Source of the DNA: Symsagittifera roscoffensis
Lineage: Eukaryota; Xenacoelomorpha; Acoela; Convolutidae
Assembly: GCF_963678635.1 (NCBI RefSeq)
Contig: NC_087068.1
Coordinates: 18,296,027 to 18,360,026 of the forward strand
Direction of reading: 5' to 3'
Length of the DNA: 64,000 nt
The position numbers and the translations under genes were made by a program. The stretch's first letter is position 1, and each line of letters begins with the position of its first letter. The notes under the pieces were generated by a model that did not search any database, was not told the DNA's origin, and was given only the letters and a program-made list of their open reading frames with translations. This document shows positions 31,705-41,613 of this stretch, piece after piece.

Positions 31705-31872
31705 GTAAGACCAGCTTCTACCAATTACCTTAGAACTATAGACTTTCAAATTATAGAAATATAGAAAATCAAAATAGATAAAAACAAAACCTTTTCATGG
31801 AATAAATTGAACACTTTTAGGTTTTCTTCCTTCCTAAAGTAGAACAAAAAACAGGTAATTGTGCTGTACAAA

Positions 31873-32540
31873 TTATCCTGGGATGACCAAAAGTCGCTAT
31901 CTGAGATTTTTTCTTATAAGAGTTCAGAACTTCTTACAAAATTAGGCTCTAAGAATGCTACAAGATAGGGAATTTTTCTTGTAAGAAAAATGTACTATAG
32001 TGACTTTTGTTAAAAGAAAGTTGCAAGATAATAACTTCTCCCACAAAAATTTTTAAATTTTTTTTCAGTTTTGTTTTATAAAATTTCTTTTAATCAGTTT
32101 AAAAGTTCCCCGCTGTCGCAGAGCACAGTCACTGAAACTCGTAGACTAAAACAGTCGTCTCCCTACATGAGTTTACCGAGAACACCACTAACTACAGAGA
32201 GTTAGTTTTTGGCTGATTATCAGAAAAAATGTAATTAAATTCCTGAAACCCACATAAAAAACGACCAAAGCTAAATGACATGACCCGTCAAAGTAGATTT
32301 TTTATCTCCAAAACAATTTTGAAGCACTAAATACGTATAACTAAAACAATTATTGAAAAAAAAATAAATGTTTGTTTTGAAACTTTTTGTTTGAAATTCA
32401 TACATTATAATGACTATTTAAAACCTTTACATGCATAATTTTGTTCAAGAAAGTTATAAGATAGTGGTAATTTCCTATAAATCTTATAAGAAGTTCAAAG
32501 ATAGCGGATTTTTTTGTAGGATGGTTTACCCGGGATAACT
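31873..32540. mobile_element. TIR element with TTATCCCGGG-like termini
   Basis: The left end (ATTATCCTGGGATGACCAAA, then GTCGCTATCT) and the right end (AGATAGCGGATT, then TTACCCGGGATAAC) are imperfect inverted repeats of about 35 bp. The interior has TCTTATAAGAA-type words in both halves and no ORF. It is non-autonomous. Confidence 0.6.
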
Positions 32541-32547
32541 CAAAAAT

Positions 32548-32850
32548 TAACAATACTGCTCGTATCAGGGTGACGCACTAAACGTCTGTACCGTTTTTTA
32601 CATCTATAAGTATTGTTACAAAAATTATGAATTTATCAAAAAAAATTGAAAAAAAAATTAAAAACAAAAAAAAATGTGTCTCCCCTCACGCTAATTCCCT
32701 AAATTTTAAGTACAAATTGATATACAAAAATATACAACACCGAGTAACCTGTTATTAGAAAAAAAGCATGCCTCAATTCAATTTGGAACGACATCTAAGC
32801 CGGACTAAGACGCCGCTTGCGCGTTAACAGCACAAAAACGCTAGTTGGTA
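32548..32850 (+). repeat. Hairpin-family element, diverged copy
   Basis: It starts AATACTGCTCGTATCAGGGT and retains CTCCCCTCACGC, CAATTCAATTTGGAACGA and CGCTTGCGCGTTAA in the family order. The right terminal hairpin is missing. Confidence 0.65.
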
Positions 32851-34053
32851 AAATATGATGACTTATAAAAAGCTATTTGTTTTCACAACCTTGTTTCTTT
32901 CCGAAAAGAACTCAAAGAATGAGAAAACAATTTTACACTCTCTGTTTGCAAAAAAACTCAGGAAAATCAAGTCAAACGTCTGTTATCATTTTCTTCCAGT
33001 GCCACTACGAAGTCAAATTGTGCACTGGATAGGAACACAATTTGGTATTTGTAAGTCTCAGGAAACCAGAGACAAGTCTTTAAACAGGTTTAAATTTTGT
33101 CGGAACAAACGAGGAGAGTAAAAAAATTTAAAAAAAAAAGAACAAAAGGAGCGTTTTTGTGGCGGAATCTGCTTACAAAATACACATTTTGGCATTGTCA
33201 TGACAAACGTGTTCAATCAATACGCATGTATTGCTTTAAAAGCTGCTGTGGATATGCAAAGTATATGAAACTTGATATAAAAATTCCAAATGTGTCTCCC
33301 CTCACGCTTTCCAATTGAGGTATAAACATAGCCAGGGTAGATAAGATGGATGACGAGGTGCGTTCGGGCGTGATGTGTTTGCAAGTATAAATTTGAGCGA
33401 CCTTGTGCGTATAATCGGGAACCTAAAACTGTGATTGTAAAAAGATTGTGTGGTGCAGTTGAAAGAGTGGTGACGATAAAATTTTGAGTTTTTTTTCAAT
33501 TTATGGGTTTTTTTAAATCAACTTAACTTTTTCAATTCAAAGTTTTCAATTCAGCGATTTCAAAGATATGAAAACCCTATCAAAACTCTTCCAAACATAT
33601 ATATTTTTTAAGTTATCAGTTTTATCACTGTTTTAAAACTGGTCTAATTTTGTGTCGTGAACAACTACATTGTTTGCATTCAGGGCTTTCGAAGAGCGTT
33701 GAATTAGGTTCACTGTTTTCATAAGTTATACAAAACAAAAGTAGCTGTGATAAATCAACCTTGCAAAGTATTGTCTTAATTGCTTACTTAGTTAAGATAT
33801 AGCAAAAGGGATTTTTTCTCGCCATAACTTGTTCACCTGTAAAAACTATTGGAATTTGGCTTTAACTAAAAGTGCTTCAAAAATTGAAATAAGTTTCAAA
33901 CTGATTTTTTTTTTAAATTAGCAAATAGAAAGATGTAGCTGAATGTTTCTCAATTTTTAAATACTGGACTGAGTTAGCTTATTTTTATGGTCGGCTTCTG
34001 TAAAGTAAATCAAATTCTTTCAATTCATTATTTTATTGGTTATCGGAAGAAGG
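32851..34053. other. Repeat debris within intron
   Basis: About 33003-33200 is the uninterrupted partner of the split repeat at 13006-14160. CTCCCCTCACGC at 33294 is another hairpin-family scrap. The remainder is AT-rich without recognised features. Confidence 0.5.
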
Positions 34054-34381
34054 CCCGGGTTGACCAAAACTTCTTATCATACAATTTCATACAGTTCCAT
34101 ACGTACAGAAAATTGTTTCTTTGCGTACGAAATTCGATTTGCGGTTGAAAAAAAAAATTTTGGGCCATTGTATGATAAGCATTTTTTTCAAAAAACGCAA
34201 ACCTCGTTTTTTTTTATCACCAGACTGTTTCATTGGAATCCAACAGCCACAGAAATAAGTTTATATCTTTTTTCAACCATTTTTAGAAATTGTATGAAAA
34301 TTGTATGACAAGCATTTTTTCACACACTTGATGTGTGGAATTGTATGATAAGCTTTTTCGGTGTATGGAGGTCAACCCGGG
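34054..34381. mobile_element. 330-bp TIR element, CCCGGGTTGACC termini
   Basis: It begins CCCGGGTTGACCAAAACTTC and ends GGAGGTCAACCCGGG. The subterminal words CTTATCATACAATT and AATTGTATGATAAGC extend the inverted repeat. The same two ends bracket 59886-61603, so this is a short family member. No clear target duplication was seen. Confidence 0.8.
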
Positions 34382-34794
34382 GGTAATTCGCCAGTTAGAT
34401 GGAATGGTTATTATGTTATACATTGAAAAGCGGACAACAAAATGAGAACCTTCCGAACCTTTTGAAAGATATCAAAAAAAAAACAAGTATAAGAATAGGA
34501 ACACCTGCAAATCAAAACTTCATAATTGTTTGATTTGAAAAAAAAACTAAAACTACTGTAGATTTTTACTATGTGTGGGATGATTAAACTGTTTTCAGAT
34601 GAAACAAAAATTCTTTGATTAGACAAGGAAAATTTGAAGCTTTCTTGCGGCAGTAAAAGACAGGTCTAATCATAAATATTTTAGTCGATTTGATAAGAAT
34701 CTTCCGCTCTTTTAAAAAATGATTCTTCTTAAATCGAAACTTATGTAACGTAATGTAGACACCCTCTCCCCCAAATAGCAGTAAAAAGGAAGAA

Positions 34795-35325
34795 GACTGC
34801 TCGTATCAGGGCGAAGCCCTGAATGTTCCGACTGCCTATTAAGGTTTATGGAGCAGTACTAACATTAAGAAATTGAAAGTATTAAAACAAAACGAAATTT
34901 GTTTTTTAACTTGAAATTTTTTTAATAAAAATCATCCCCCCACACGCCATATAAAGTACAAAAGGATAGATTTCGCTCCTTTTAACAAACCAATTATGGC
35001 AAAAAGGCTTCTTTTAACCAATTTGGAACGATTTCTAAAATGGATTAACTCTCCGCTTACGCGTTAATAGCGCGAAATATATCGCGCGTTAATTGTCCCA
35101 AATTGGCCAAAATGACAATCTTTAAACCCCCATAACTTCACGAAAAAAGATCACAGGTGAAATATCTTTTCAAATTTGAGCTCAGGACAACAATACCTTT
35201 CGAATGATATAAAAAAACTCCGTCAAAAATGGCTAGTTAAGAAGTCGAAATTTGTCTGAAGAAAAAAAACCCACCCCGAGCACAAATATTCCGTTACTTT
35301 CGTATCGAAAGTCGGAACAAAAACT
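34795..35325 (+). mobile_element. Helentron-like hairpin-family element, complete copy
   Basis: The left end carries the hairpin TCAGGGCGAAGCCCTGA followed by TGTTCCGACT. The right end carries the hairpin ACTTTCGTATCGAAAGT, whose last bases run into AGTCGGAACA, the inverse of TGTTCCGACT. In reverse orientation the 10-bp repeat is terminal at the 5' end but internal to a stem-loop at the 3' end, as in Helitron2/Helentron elements (asymmetric terminal inverted repeats). It is non-coding and about 530 bp. The class assignment is inference; the repeat and hairpins are seen directly. Confidence 0.7.
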
Positions 35326-35610
35326 TGTTCAAATTGTCATACCCTAAGTTATGTCTGCATATCCATCCAATTAAACTCAACGTGCTTTAATAACAATTGC
35401 TTTTAACTTTTAAATTGTAGATCAGATCAAAAAGATCTATGACATCAATTGAGACCTATAGCGCTAACTTAAAGTACTATAAATCGGTACATAGATGAGA
35501 GTCGCATTTGTCAATATGCTGCTCATTTTTTGCATCTTGTGTAGCGGTAGGTTATTCGGATCTTTCTAACTATTCCCCCACTTTGGTATTTAGTACCAAA
35601 TTGCCTCCTG

Positions 35611-36006
35611 CAGGGGCGGGTCCAAAATTTTGACGACCTTTTTTTTTTTTTTAGCTCGACCAAATTGATTTTTCGAGCTCTCCCAAAGCACTGTTTTGCC
35701 CCTACTTTGCAAAATTTTCTGCGCCGCAGGCAAATTTTTGAAAAAACAGTCAAAAAAGCTGGTTTTGGGCAATTTTTGAAAAATTTTGACAAAAAAATCG
35801 CGTTTTTTTGGCGCGCGCTCCCCCTCAAAGTTAGTATATATTGGCGCCAATGGCGCCTTTAGAAAAATTTTAGGGTCGGTCGGCCAAAAATGGATTTCTG
35901 AAAAAGTATCAAAGGGGGACCCTTTGGGTCGGCAGGGGGTCGAATCCCTGAGGGGGGAAGCGTCCGCCCCCCCCCCGCCCCCCCCCCCCCCCTAAATCCG
36001 CCCCTG
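35611..36006. mobile_element. hAT-type MITE with 8-bp target duplication
   Basis: It runs from CAGGGGCGGG to CCGCCCCTG and is flanked on both sides by GCCTCCTG (35603-35610 and 36007-36014). CAGGGGCGG termini with an 8-bp duplication are typical of hAT superfamily elements. The interior includes a long poly-C stretch (about 35967-35992) and no transposase. Confidence 0.9.
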
Positions 36007-36022
36007 GCCTCCTGTATAATGA

Positions 36023-36358
36023 AACAAGACTGCTCGTTTCAGGGCTTTGATTGTTCTGACTGCCTTTTAAGGTCTATGGAATAGTAATTGCTTTGATGAA
36101 GATGTCATAAAAAAGAAGAGTTTTTTATTGAAATTTTAAAAAATAATTAGCCCGTACGCTATTTAAAGTAGAAATTGATATAAATGGCACATAGCAAAGT
36201 ACTTAATAGACCAAATAACAATCCTCAATTCAATTTGGAACAATTTCTAACACGGTATACTCTCCGCTCACGCCTTATAGCACGAAATATATTCACAAAA
36301 ATTCAGAGGCAAAAACAGTTTACTGCAGGAAACTACACTCTTTTGGTTGTACTGTTCT
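36023..36358 (+). repeat. Hairpin-family element, truncated by hAT MITE
   Basis: It starts AAACAAGACTGCTCGTTTCA and keeps family landmarks up to CAATTTGGAACAATTTCTAA and CTCTCCGCTCACGCC, then degenerates before the hAT MITE at 36359. The left hairpin has lost its pairing. Confidence 0.7.
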
Positions 36359-36781
36359 CAGGGGTGGATTTCGGGGGGGGGGGGGGGGGCAGACGCTTCC
36401 CCCTCAGGAATTCGACCCCCTGCCGACCCATAGGGTCCCCTCTTTGTACTATTTTGAGATATCCATTTTTTGCCGACAGACCCTAAAATTTCTCTAAAGG
36501 CGCATTTGGCGCCAATATATACTAACTTTGAGGGGGAGCGCGCGCCAAAAAAAAACGCGATTTTTTTTGTCAAAATCTTTCAAAAAGTGCTTAAAAACGG
36601 CTTTTTTGACCTGTTTTTTCAAAAACTTGCCTGCAGCGCAGAAAATTTGGCCAAAACAGGGACTTTTTAGTGCGTCAGAAGAGCTCGTAAAATCAATTTG
36701 GTCGACCTAAAAAAAGTCAAAGTTTTCGAAAAATTTTTGAAAATCCGCCCCCCCCTCGAAAAAATCCTAGATCTGCCCCTG
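36359..36781. mobile_element. hAT-type MITE with 8-bp target duplication, inverted relative to 35611
   Basis: It runs from CAGGGGTGGATTTCGG to GATCTGCCCCTG and is flanked by ACTGTTCT on both sides (36351-36358 and 36782-36789). Its interior is a diverged reverse-complement relative of the element at 35611-36006, sharing GGCGCCAATATATACTAAC and AGCGCGCGCC. Confidence 0.9.
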
Positions 36782-36884
36782 ACTGTTCTCATATACCACT
36801 ACCCTACAGTTTCGCTACCCTACCCCCGTACGAAACATTTCTCGAAAAAGGAAAATTAAAGCATTAATAATGATATTTCTGTAG

Positions 36885-37135
36885 ATGAAAAGAGAGACGA
36901 AGATGAAAGAATTGAAATGTCCAGAAAACATACGCAATTATTTTGCCATTACTATCGTCAGATGGCAACTCATCCAGAAAAGGTTCATCTTGACCTTAAC
37001 ATATTCAAAGAACGCCTCTTCAAAACAACAGATGAAGGAAAGAGTGTTCCAATGATACCCGATGATTTCAGTGGGAGTGTAAGCGATCTGTTTGCAATTC
37101 TAACCAATTTTTCTCCCCAAACTACTACGGCCTGA
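36885..37135 (+). CDS. NERD/helicase gene, last exon
   Basis: After TATTTCTGTAG the frame reads acidic and basic residues, then HTQLFCHYYRQMATHPEK, and ends SPQTTTA-stop (TGA 37133-37135). One base from the donor exon completes its first codon as Asp, so the phase is right despite the 5.2-kb distance. AATAAA lies at about 37283. The assembled coding sequence from 27607 is 3,610 bases, about 1,200 residues. Alternative: the exon belongs to a separate gene, but no promoter or start is apparent. Confidence 0.6.
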
Positions 37136-37319
37136 ACACTATAACTAAAATTATTTCAGCTACCAAAAAAGTGCAGCATCAAAAATCACTTTATATGCTT
37201 TGTTGTTTTAAAATTTTACTCTCATTTATTGTCATTTAATCAATTTTGTAGATGAAAAATATGTTATAACTTCCAATTTGAAAATAAATTAGAATTACTG
37301 TTTGGTATTTTTTTTTATT

Positions 37320-37441
37320 GAGATTTTTTTTAGATATCTTGAGGCAAGGTGTGAATCTGAAACATTAAGTACCCCGAGTTTAGATTTTTTTTAGATATCT
37401 TGAGGCAAGGTGTGAATCTGAAACATTAAGTACCCCGAGTT
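37320..37441. repeat. 61-bp perfect tandem duplication
   Basis: The block containing GATATCTTGAGGCAAGG through TACCCCGAGTT occurs twice in a row with period 61 and almost no differences, so it is recent. Confidence 0.92.
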
Positions 37442-37695
37442 AACCAAATCTGGAAACTGTATCACTAAGCATTTTTTCCATAAATCTAAAAATAAGTTCT
37501 TCTTTCATTCAAATTACGAACCTAACCGAACGCAATTGACAAAACCTTGGTTAATCACATCTAGAGTCATTAAAGGTTTATCAGTCTTACATGTATTATG
37601 CATTGAAACCGACCTTACTATAGATGTTTTACACCGCGTTCAGACACTTGAGTCACAAACAACTCAGCAATTTTCAAATTAGGACAATTCAAACA
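37442..37695. other. Non-coding flank of the inverted-repeat structure
   Basis: No gene. The last 20 bases (AATTAGGACAATTCAAAC) reappear in reverse complement just after the palindromic MITE near 38360, marking an older element edge. Confidence 0.5.
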
Positions 37696-38229
37696 AAACA
37701 AGACTGCTCATATCAGGGCGAAGCCCTGAATGTTCCGACTGCCTTTTAAGGTTTATGGAGCAGTGATAACATTTAAAAAATTCAATGAAATAAAACACAA
37801 TGAAAAAAAAATTTCTAAAATTTCAATTTTTTTAAATGAAAATCATCCCCCCACACGCCATTTAAACCACAAAAGGATAGATTTCGCTCCTTGTAACAAA
37901 CCAATTATGTCAAATAAGCTTCTTTTTACCAATTTAGAACGATTTCTAAGACGGATTAACTCTCCGCTTACGCGTTAATAGCGCGAAATATCGCGCGTTA
38001 ATTGTCCCAAATTGGCCAAAATTGCAATTTTTAAACCTCCGTAACTTTACAAAAAACGATCAAAGGTAAAATATCATTTCAAATTTGAGCTCAAGACAAC
38101 AATACTTTTTGAATGATATAAAAAAACTCCGTCAAAAATGGCTAGTTAAAAAGTCGAAATTTGTCTGAAGAAAAAAAACCCACCCCGAGCACAAATATTC
38201 CGTTACTTTCGCATCGAAAGTCGGAACAA
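37696..38229 (+). mobile_element. Helentron-like hairpin-family element, left arm copy
   Basis: A complete family copy from AACAAGACTGCTCATATCAG to ATCGAAAGTCGGAACAA. The right hairpin has loop CAT (ACTTTCG/CGAAAGT stem). It abuts the palindromic MITE directly. Confidence 0.85.
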
Positions 38230-38356
38230 TAAGTGAGACAGTTCAGCCAAAATGTTTCAGACACTTTTAACGTTTCGAACTGTGCATGTTTTTTTCGCGC
38301 ACAGTTCGAAACGTTAAAAGTGTCTGAAACATTTTGGCTGAACTGCCTCACTTATT
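38228..38356. mobile_element. Palindromic foldback element, 57-bp arms
   Basis: AATAAGTGAGACAGTTCAGC through TTCGAACTGTGC is followed after an 11-13 base spacer by its reverse complement, with a single mismatch (GAGAC/GCCTC). The same palindrome occurs at 40238-40365. Confidence 0.9.
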
Positions 38357-38545
38357 TTGTTTGAATTGTCCTAATTTCGGCAAACTTTCACATTCGGCAA
38401 AACATCTAAGCTTTAATTAGAGGGCTTTTTATAAAATTCTTTTCAAATGCACGTAAAGTAATTGAATTTCACACAAATAATAGTACCTTATTCATATAGA
38501 ACTTTATACAATTCAAAATGTTTCCAAATTTAGAATAGCAACTGA

Positions 38546-39199
38546 ATGAAAAATCAAACTCGACTAAATTTTGCACAAAACTTAAAAATTAATCAAAATA
38601 CACTGTGGAAAAAAGTCAAGCGCAAATTCATGTTTTTCTATCTAAAATACCTGTTTTTAAAGAGAATTTTTGACATTTTTCACATAAATTTTAAGCAAAA
38701 CTTTTATACAGACCGAAAAAAAATGATCAAAGCTGTTCTCGAAGAAATTATCAAAACCTACTTTAAAGAGTTACCAGTTTTTCCGGGTCTGAAAAAGTCA
38801 ATTTTTACAATCTGCTCTAAGTTTTGTATTGAGGTGAACTTTTTTCGAATATGCGGAGTAAAAGTTTGTTCATGCGACGTGAAACATTCTCAGCGAGAAT
38901 ATGAAAACTTTTTGAAAAACTTAGTGCGGATGACGAAATTTGGCTTTCTTAGATGTGGAAAAAGCTGGCTTCAAATTAAAAATTACTACATCATTGAGAG
39001 AGGGTATTTTAGATCATTTGTTGTTGGTCGATATAAAAAATTTGTTAAAATTCAAAATAGATATTGTCCAAAATGGCCCCTAAAACTAAGCTTTCAGAGA
39101 GAATACTTGATTTCGTGTTTAAACTTGTCCATTAGTGTACTAGAAAGTACACTCAAAAATAAGGTTTTTACAGGAATAGGTAATGTACACATATCTTGA
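38546..39199 (+). CDS. 217-codon ORF inside the inverted-repeat structure, unknown
   Basis: The ORF starts with ATG exactly at the inner end of the left arm and is the longest in the loop. The product is basic, rich in Lys, Phe, Ile and Asn, with a cysteine cluster (CGVKVCSCDVKH) in the middle and no transposase signature I recognise. Composition tracks local AT-richness, so it may be fortuitous. Its location and length make it worth testing as an element-encoded protein. A weaker frame follows at 39604-39813. Confidence 0.35.
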   Translation: MKNQTRLNFAQNLKINQNTLWKKVKRKFMFFYLKYLFLKRIFDIFHINFKQNFYTDRKKMIKAVLEEIIKTYFKELPVFPGLKKSIFTICSKFCIEVNFFRICGVKVCSCDVKHSQREYENFLKNLVRMTKFGFLRCGKSWLQIKNYYIIERGYFRSFVVGRYKKFVKIQNRYCPKWPLKLSFQREYLISCLNLSISVLESTLKNKVFTGIGNVHIS

Positions 39200-40237
39200 A
39201 ACCTAAAGCATAGCAATGAAAATTCGTGCATTTCTCACTATTTTACACTTCTTTTATAAAGTATTTAAAAATGGACTCTCATGAAATCAGAAAAAGTTAA
39301 AATGTTCTCCAGAACTGGTCTCTTTAATCTAATTTGGCCGAACTTTCATTGGCTGAACCGTTTTAGTTTTTTGTGTTGAATTGTCTGTATTTAAAATGAA
39401 AGAAGTGTTTGTGTTTGAAATGTCTCTGCACCATTTTACACAAACAACATAATGAACGCAGCAAAATTCGAAATTTTTCAAAGGTACTAATTTGTTGAAT
39501 TTAAAATTTTATTAACCATGCATTGCCCAAGTTAGGCACTACTATGAATTGAAAAAAGTCCTTTTTTATTATTTTTGAAAAACATATCTAAAGGAACGGA
39601 AAATTGATCCAAGATTGGGTGTGTCCAGGATTAGATTCTAAACAAAAAATAAATGTTGCCTGCGAAAATAGTTTTGAAAAAGGTGTTTTCAGCACAAAAT
39701 TCAATTCGATATTGATAAAAAAATTAACAAAACTTGTTAGGGCGTTTTCAAATTACCTCAAAGTGTTTTTGAATTTGCCATTAGAAACTGCTAGTCATAC
39801 AATATTCCTTTAAGGAAACTGTAAGACAAACATCTTTTGGCTGGAATTTTTTTTTTCATGTTCATGACTATACAGCGACATATTGTATGTCAAAATAAGA
39901 GAAGCGTTCTTTTAAAAATTGATAACACCGTTTTAAATTCGTATGAATAACATTTTTCATGCATTTAGTTTATGGAGCTATATGACTAGCATATTCGATC
40001 TATAGAGGCGAAACGACTTGAAACGAAATTTATATTTTTGATTTTTCATTCAGTTGCTATTCTAAATTTGGAAACATTTTGAATTGTATAAGGTTCTATA
40101 TGAATAGGGTACTATTGGTTGTGAGAAATTCAATTACTTTACGTGCATTTGAAAAGAATTCTATAAAAAGCCCTCTAATTAAAGCTTGGATGTTTTGCCG
40201 AATGTGAAAGTTTGCCGAATTAGGACAATTCAAACAA

Positions 40238-40365
40238 AATAAGTGAGGCAGTTCAGCCAAAATGTTTCAGACACTTTTAACGTTTCGAACTGTGCGCGCA
40301 AAAACATGCACAGTTCGAAACGTTAAAAGTGTCTGAAACATTTTGGCTGAACTGTCTCACTTATT
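40238..40365. mobile_element. Palindromic foldback element, second copy
   Basis: Same 57-bp arms as 38228-38356 with spacer GCGCAAAAACAT. It sits in the right arm of the inverted-repeat structure. Confidence 0.9.
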
Positions 40366-40897
40366 GTTCCGACTTTCGATACGAAAGTAACGGATTATTT
40401 ATGCTCGGGTTGGGTTTTTTTTTCTTTAGACAAATTTCGACTTTTTAACTAGCCATTTTTGACGGAGTTTTTTTATATCATTCGAAAGGTATTGTTGTCC
40501 TGAGCTCAAATTTGAAAAGATATTTCAACTGTGACTATTTTTCGTAAAGTTACGGAGGTTTAAAGATTGCCATTTTGGCCAATTTGGGACAATTAACGCG
40601 CGATATTTCGCGCTATTAACGCGTAAGCGGAGAGTTAATTCGTCTTAGAAATCGTTCTAAATTGGTAAAAAGAAGCTTATTTGACATAATTGCTTTGTTA
40701 CAAGGAGCAAAATCTATCCTTTTGTGGTTTAAATGGCGTGTGGGGGCTGATTTTCATTTAAAAAAATTGAAATTTTAGAAATTTTTTTTTCATTGTGTTT
40801 TATTTCATTGAATTTTTTAAATGTTATCACTGCTCCATAAACCTTAAAAGGCAGTCGGAACATTCAGGGCTTCGTCCTGATACGAGCAGTCTTGTTT
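40364..40897 (-). mobile_element. Helentron-like hairpin-family element, right arm copy
   Basis: The reverse-complement copy of 37696-38229, running from TTGTTCCGACTTTCGATACG to GAGCAGTCTTGTTT, with the terminal stem-loop changed to TCAGGGCTTCGTCCTGA (one weakened pair). Confidence 0.85.
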
Positions 40898-40898
40898 C

Positions 40899-41269
40899 AT
40901 TTAAATTTTTTGATTAAAATCGTGGCTTTATGAGTTTCAAAAACAGCATTGGCAAGTAGCGAATGGTGCTAGTTCTTTAAGTTGATGTAGCTACGAGCTG
41001 CGTAAATTCCCTATGCAGCGGTAATTGGGTTAAGTATTTGGTCTAAGTCATTAACAGATTGGTAACAAAATGTCTATTGCTTCATTGCTGCTTTACTACA
41101 GCGGCTTAATGCATATTCAAAACAGTGGCCTTGTCATGAATGGTCTTTATGGACTCTTTTAGTTTCCCTTTCTCGATTGCCTTTTTGTTAACGTCAAAAG
41201 TTAGGAGTGATCAAGAATTTAATGCAAGGGGCTATCTTTAATCACTTTAGAAGTCAATTATGAATCGAC
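40899..41269. other. Non-coding stretch
   Basis: No supported feature was recognised between the inverted-repeat structure and the BEL/Pao remnant. Confidence 0.45.
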
Positions 41270-41276
41270 AATGAAG

Positions 41277-41566
41277 CTAGGTTAATAATAGCAGGGAGTC
41301 CAAAAATTTTCCTTGGGATGAACCAAAGCCAACTTGACGAGGGGTCTGGTGAATTTTCCCAGCGCTGTGTTTACCAAGTACGAACCTGCTATACCGCCAG
41401 GACCGTTGAGCTTTTGTTGAACGTTCCAACGGCCAAAATTCTTTTAGAGTGATATCTTCGAGTATCAAAACGTTGTTGTTGACTCGAATCTCGCCTGGCT
41501 CTATTTTTATTTGGCGTATGAGAGTGGTAGCATACTCTATAAGGAGCCATTTCCATGTGCAGTTTA

Positions 41567-41613
<47 letters not shown>

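Larger units (their letters stand above)
31705..36884 (+). other. 5.2-kb last intron of NERD/helicase gene, filled with mobile elements
   Basis: It starts GTAAGA and ends CTGTAG. It contains a CCCGGG-type TIR element, several copies of the hairpin family, a 330-bp CCCGGGTTGACC element and two hAT MITEs in opposite orientation. No other exon was recognised inside. Confidence 0.6.
37696..40898. mobile_element. 3.2-kb inverted-repeat structure with 860-bp arms
   Basis: The left arm 37696-38558 and right arm about 40038-40898 are close reverse complements. Each arm contains, from outside in, a complete hairpin-family element, a 129-bp palindrome and about 190 bp of further sequence. Between them lie about 1.48 kb of AT-rich DNA with a 217-codon ORF. 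It could be a composite element, a TIR transposon with very long ends, or an inverted duplication. Confidence 0.75.

Noticed and set aside
34795-35325. Canonical Helitron end (CTRR after the hairpin)
   Set aside because: After the stem-loop the sequence ends ...CAGTCTTG rather than CTRR, so a classical Helitron was not called; only the Helentron-like asymmetric layout fits.
35523-36710. Several overlapping ORFs on both strands
   Set aside because: They fall in two hAT MITEs; sequences mirror each other because the elements are inverted copies.
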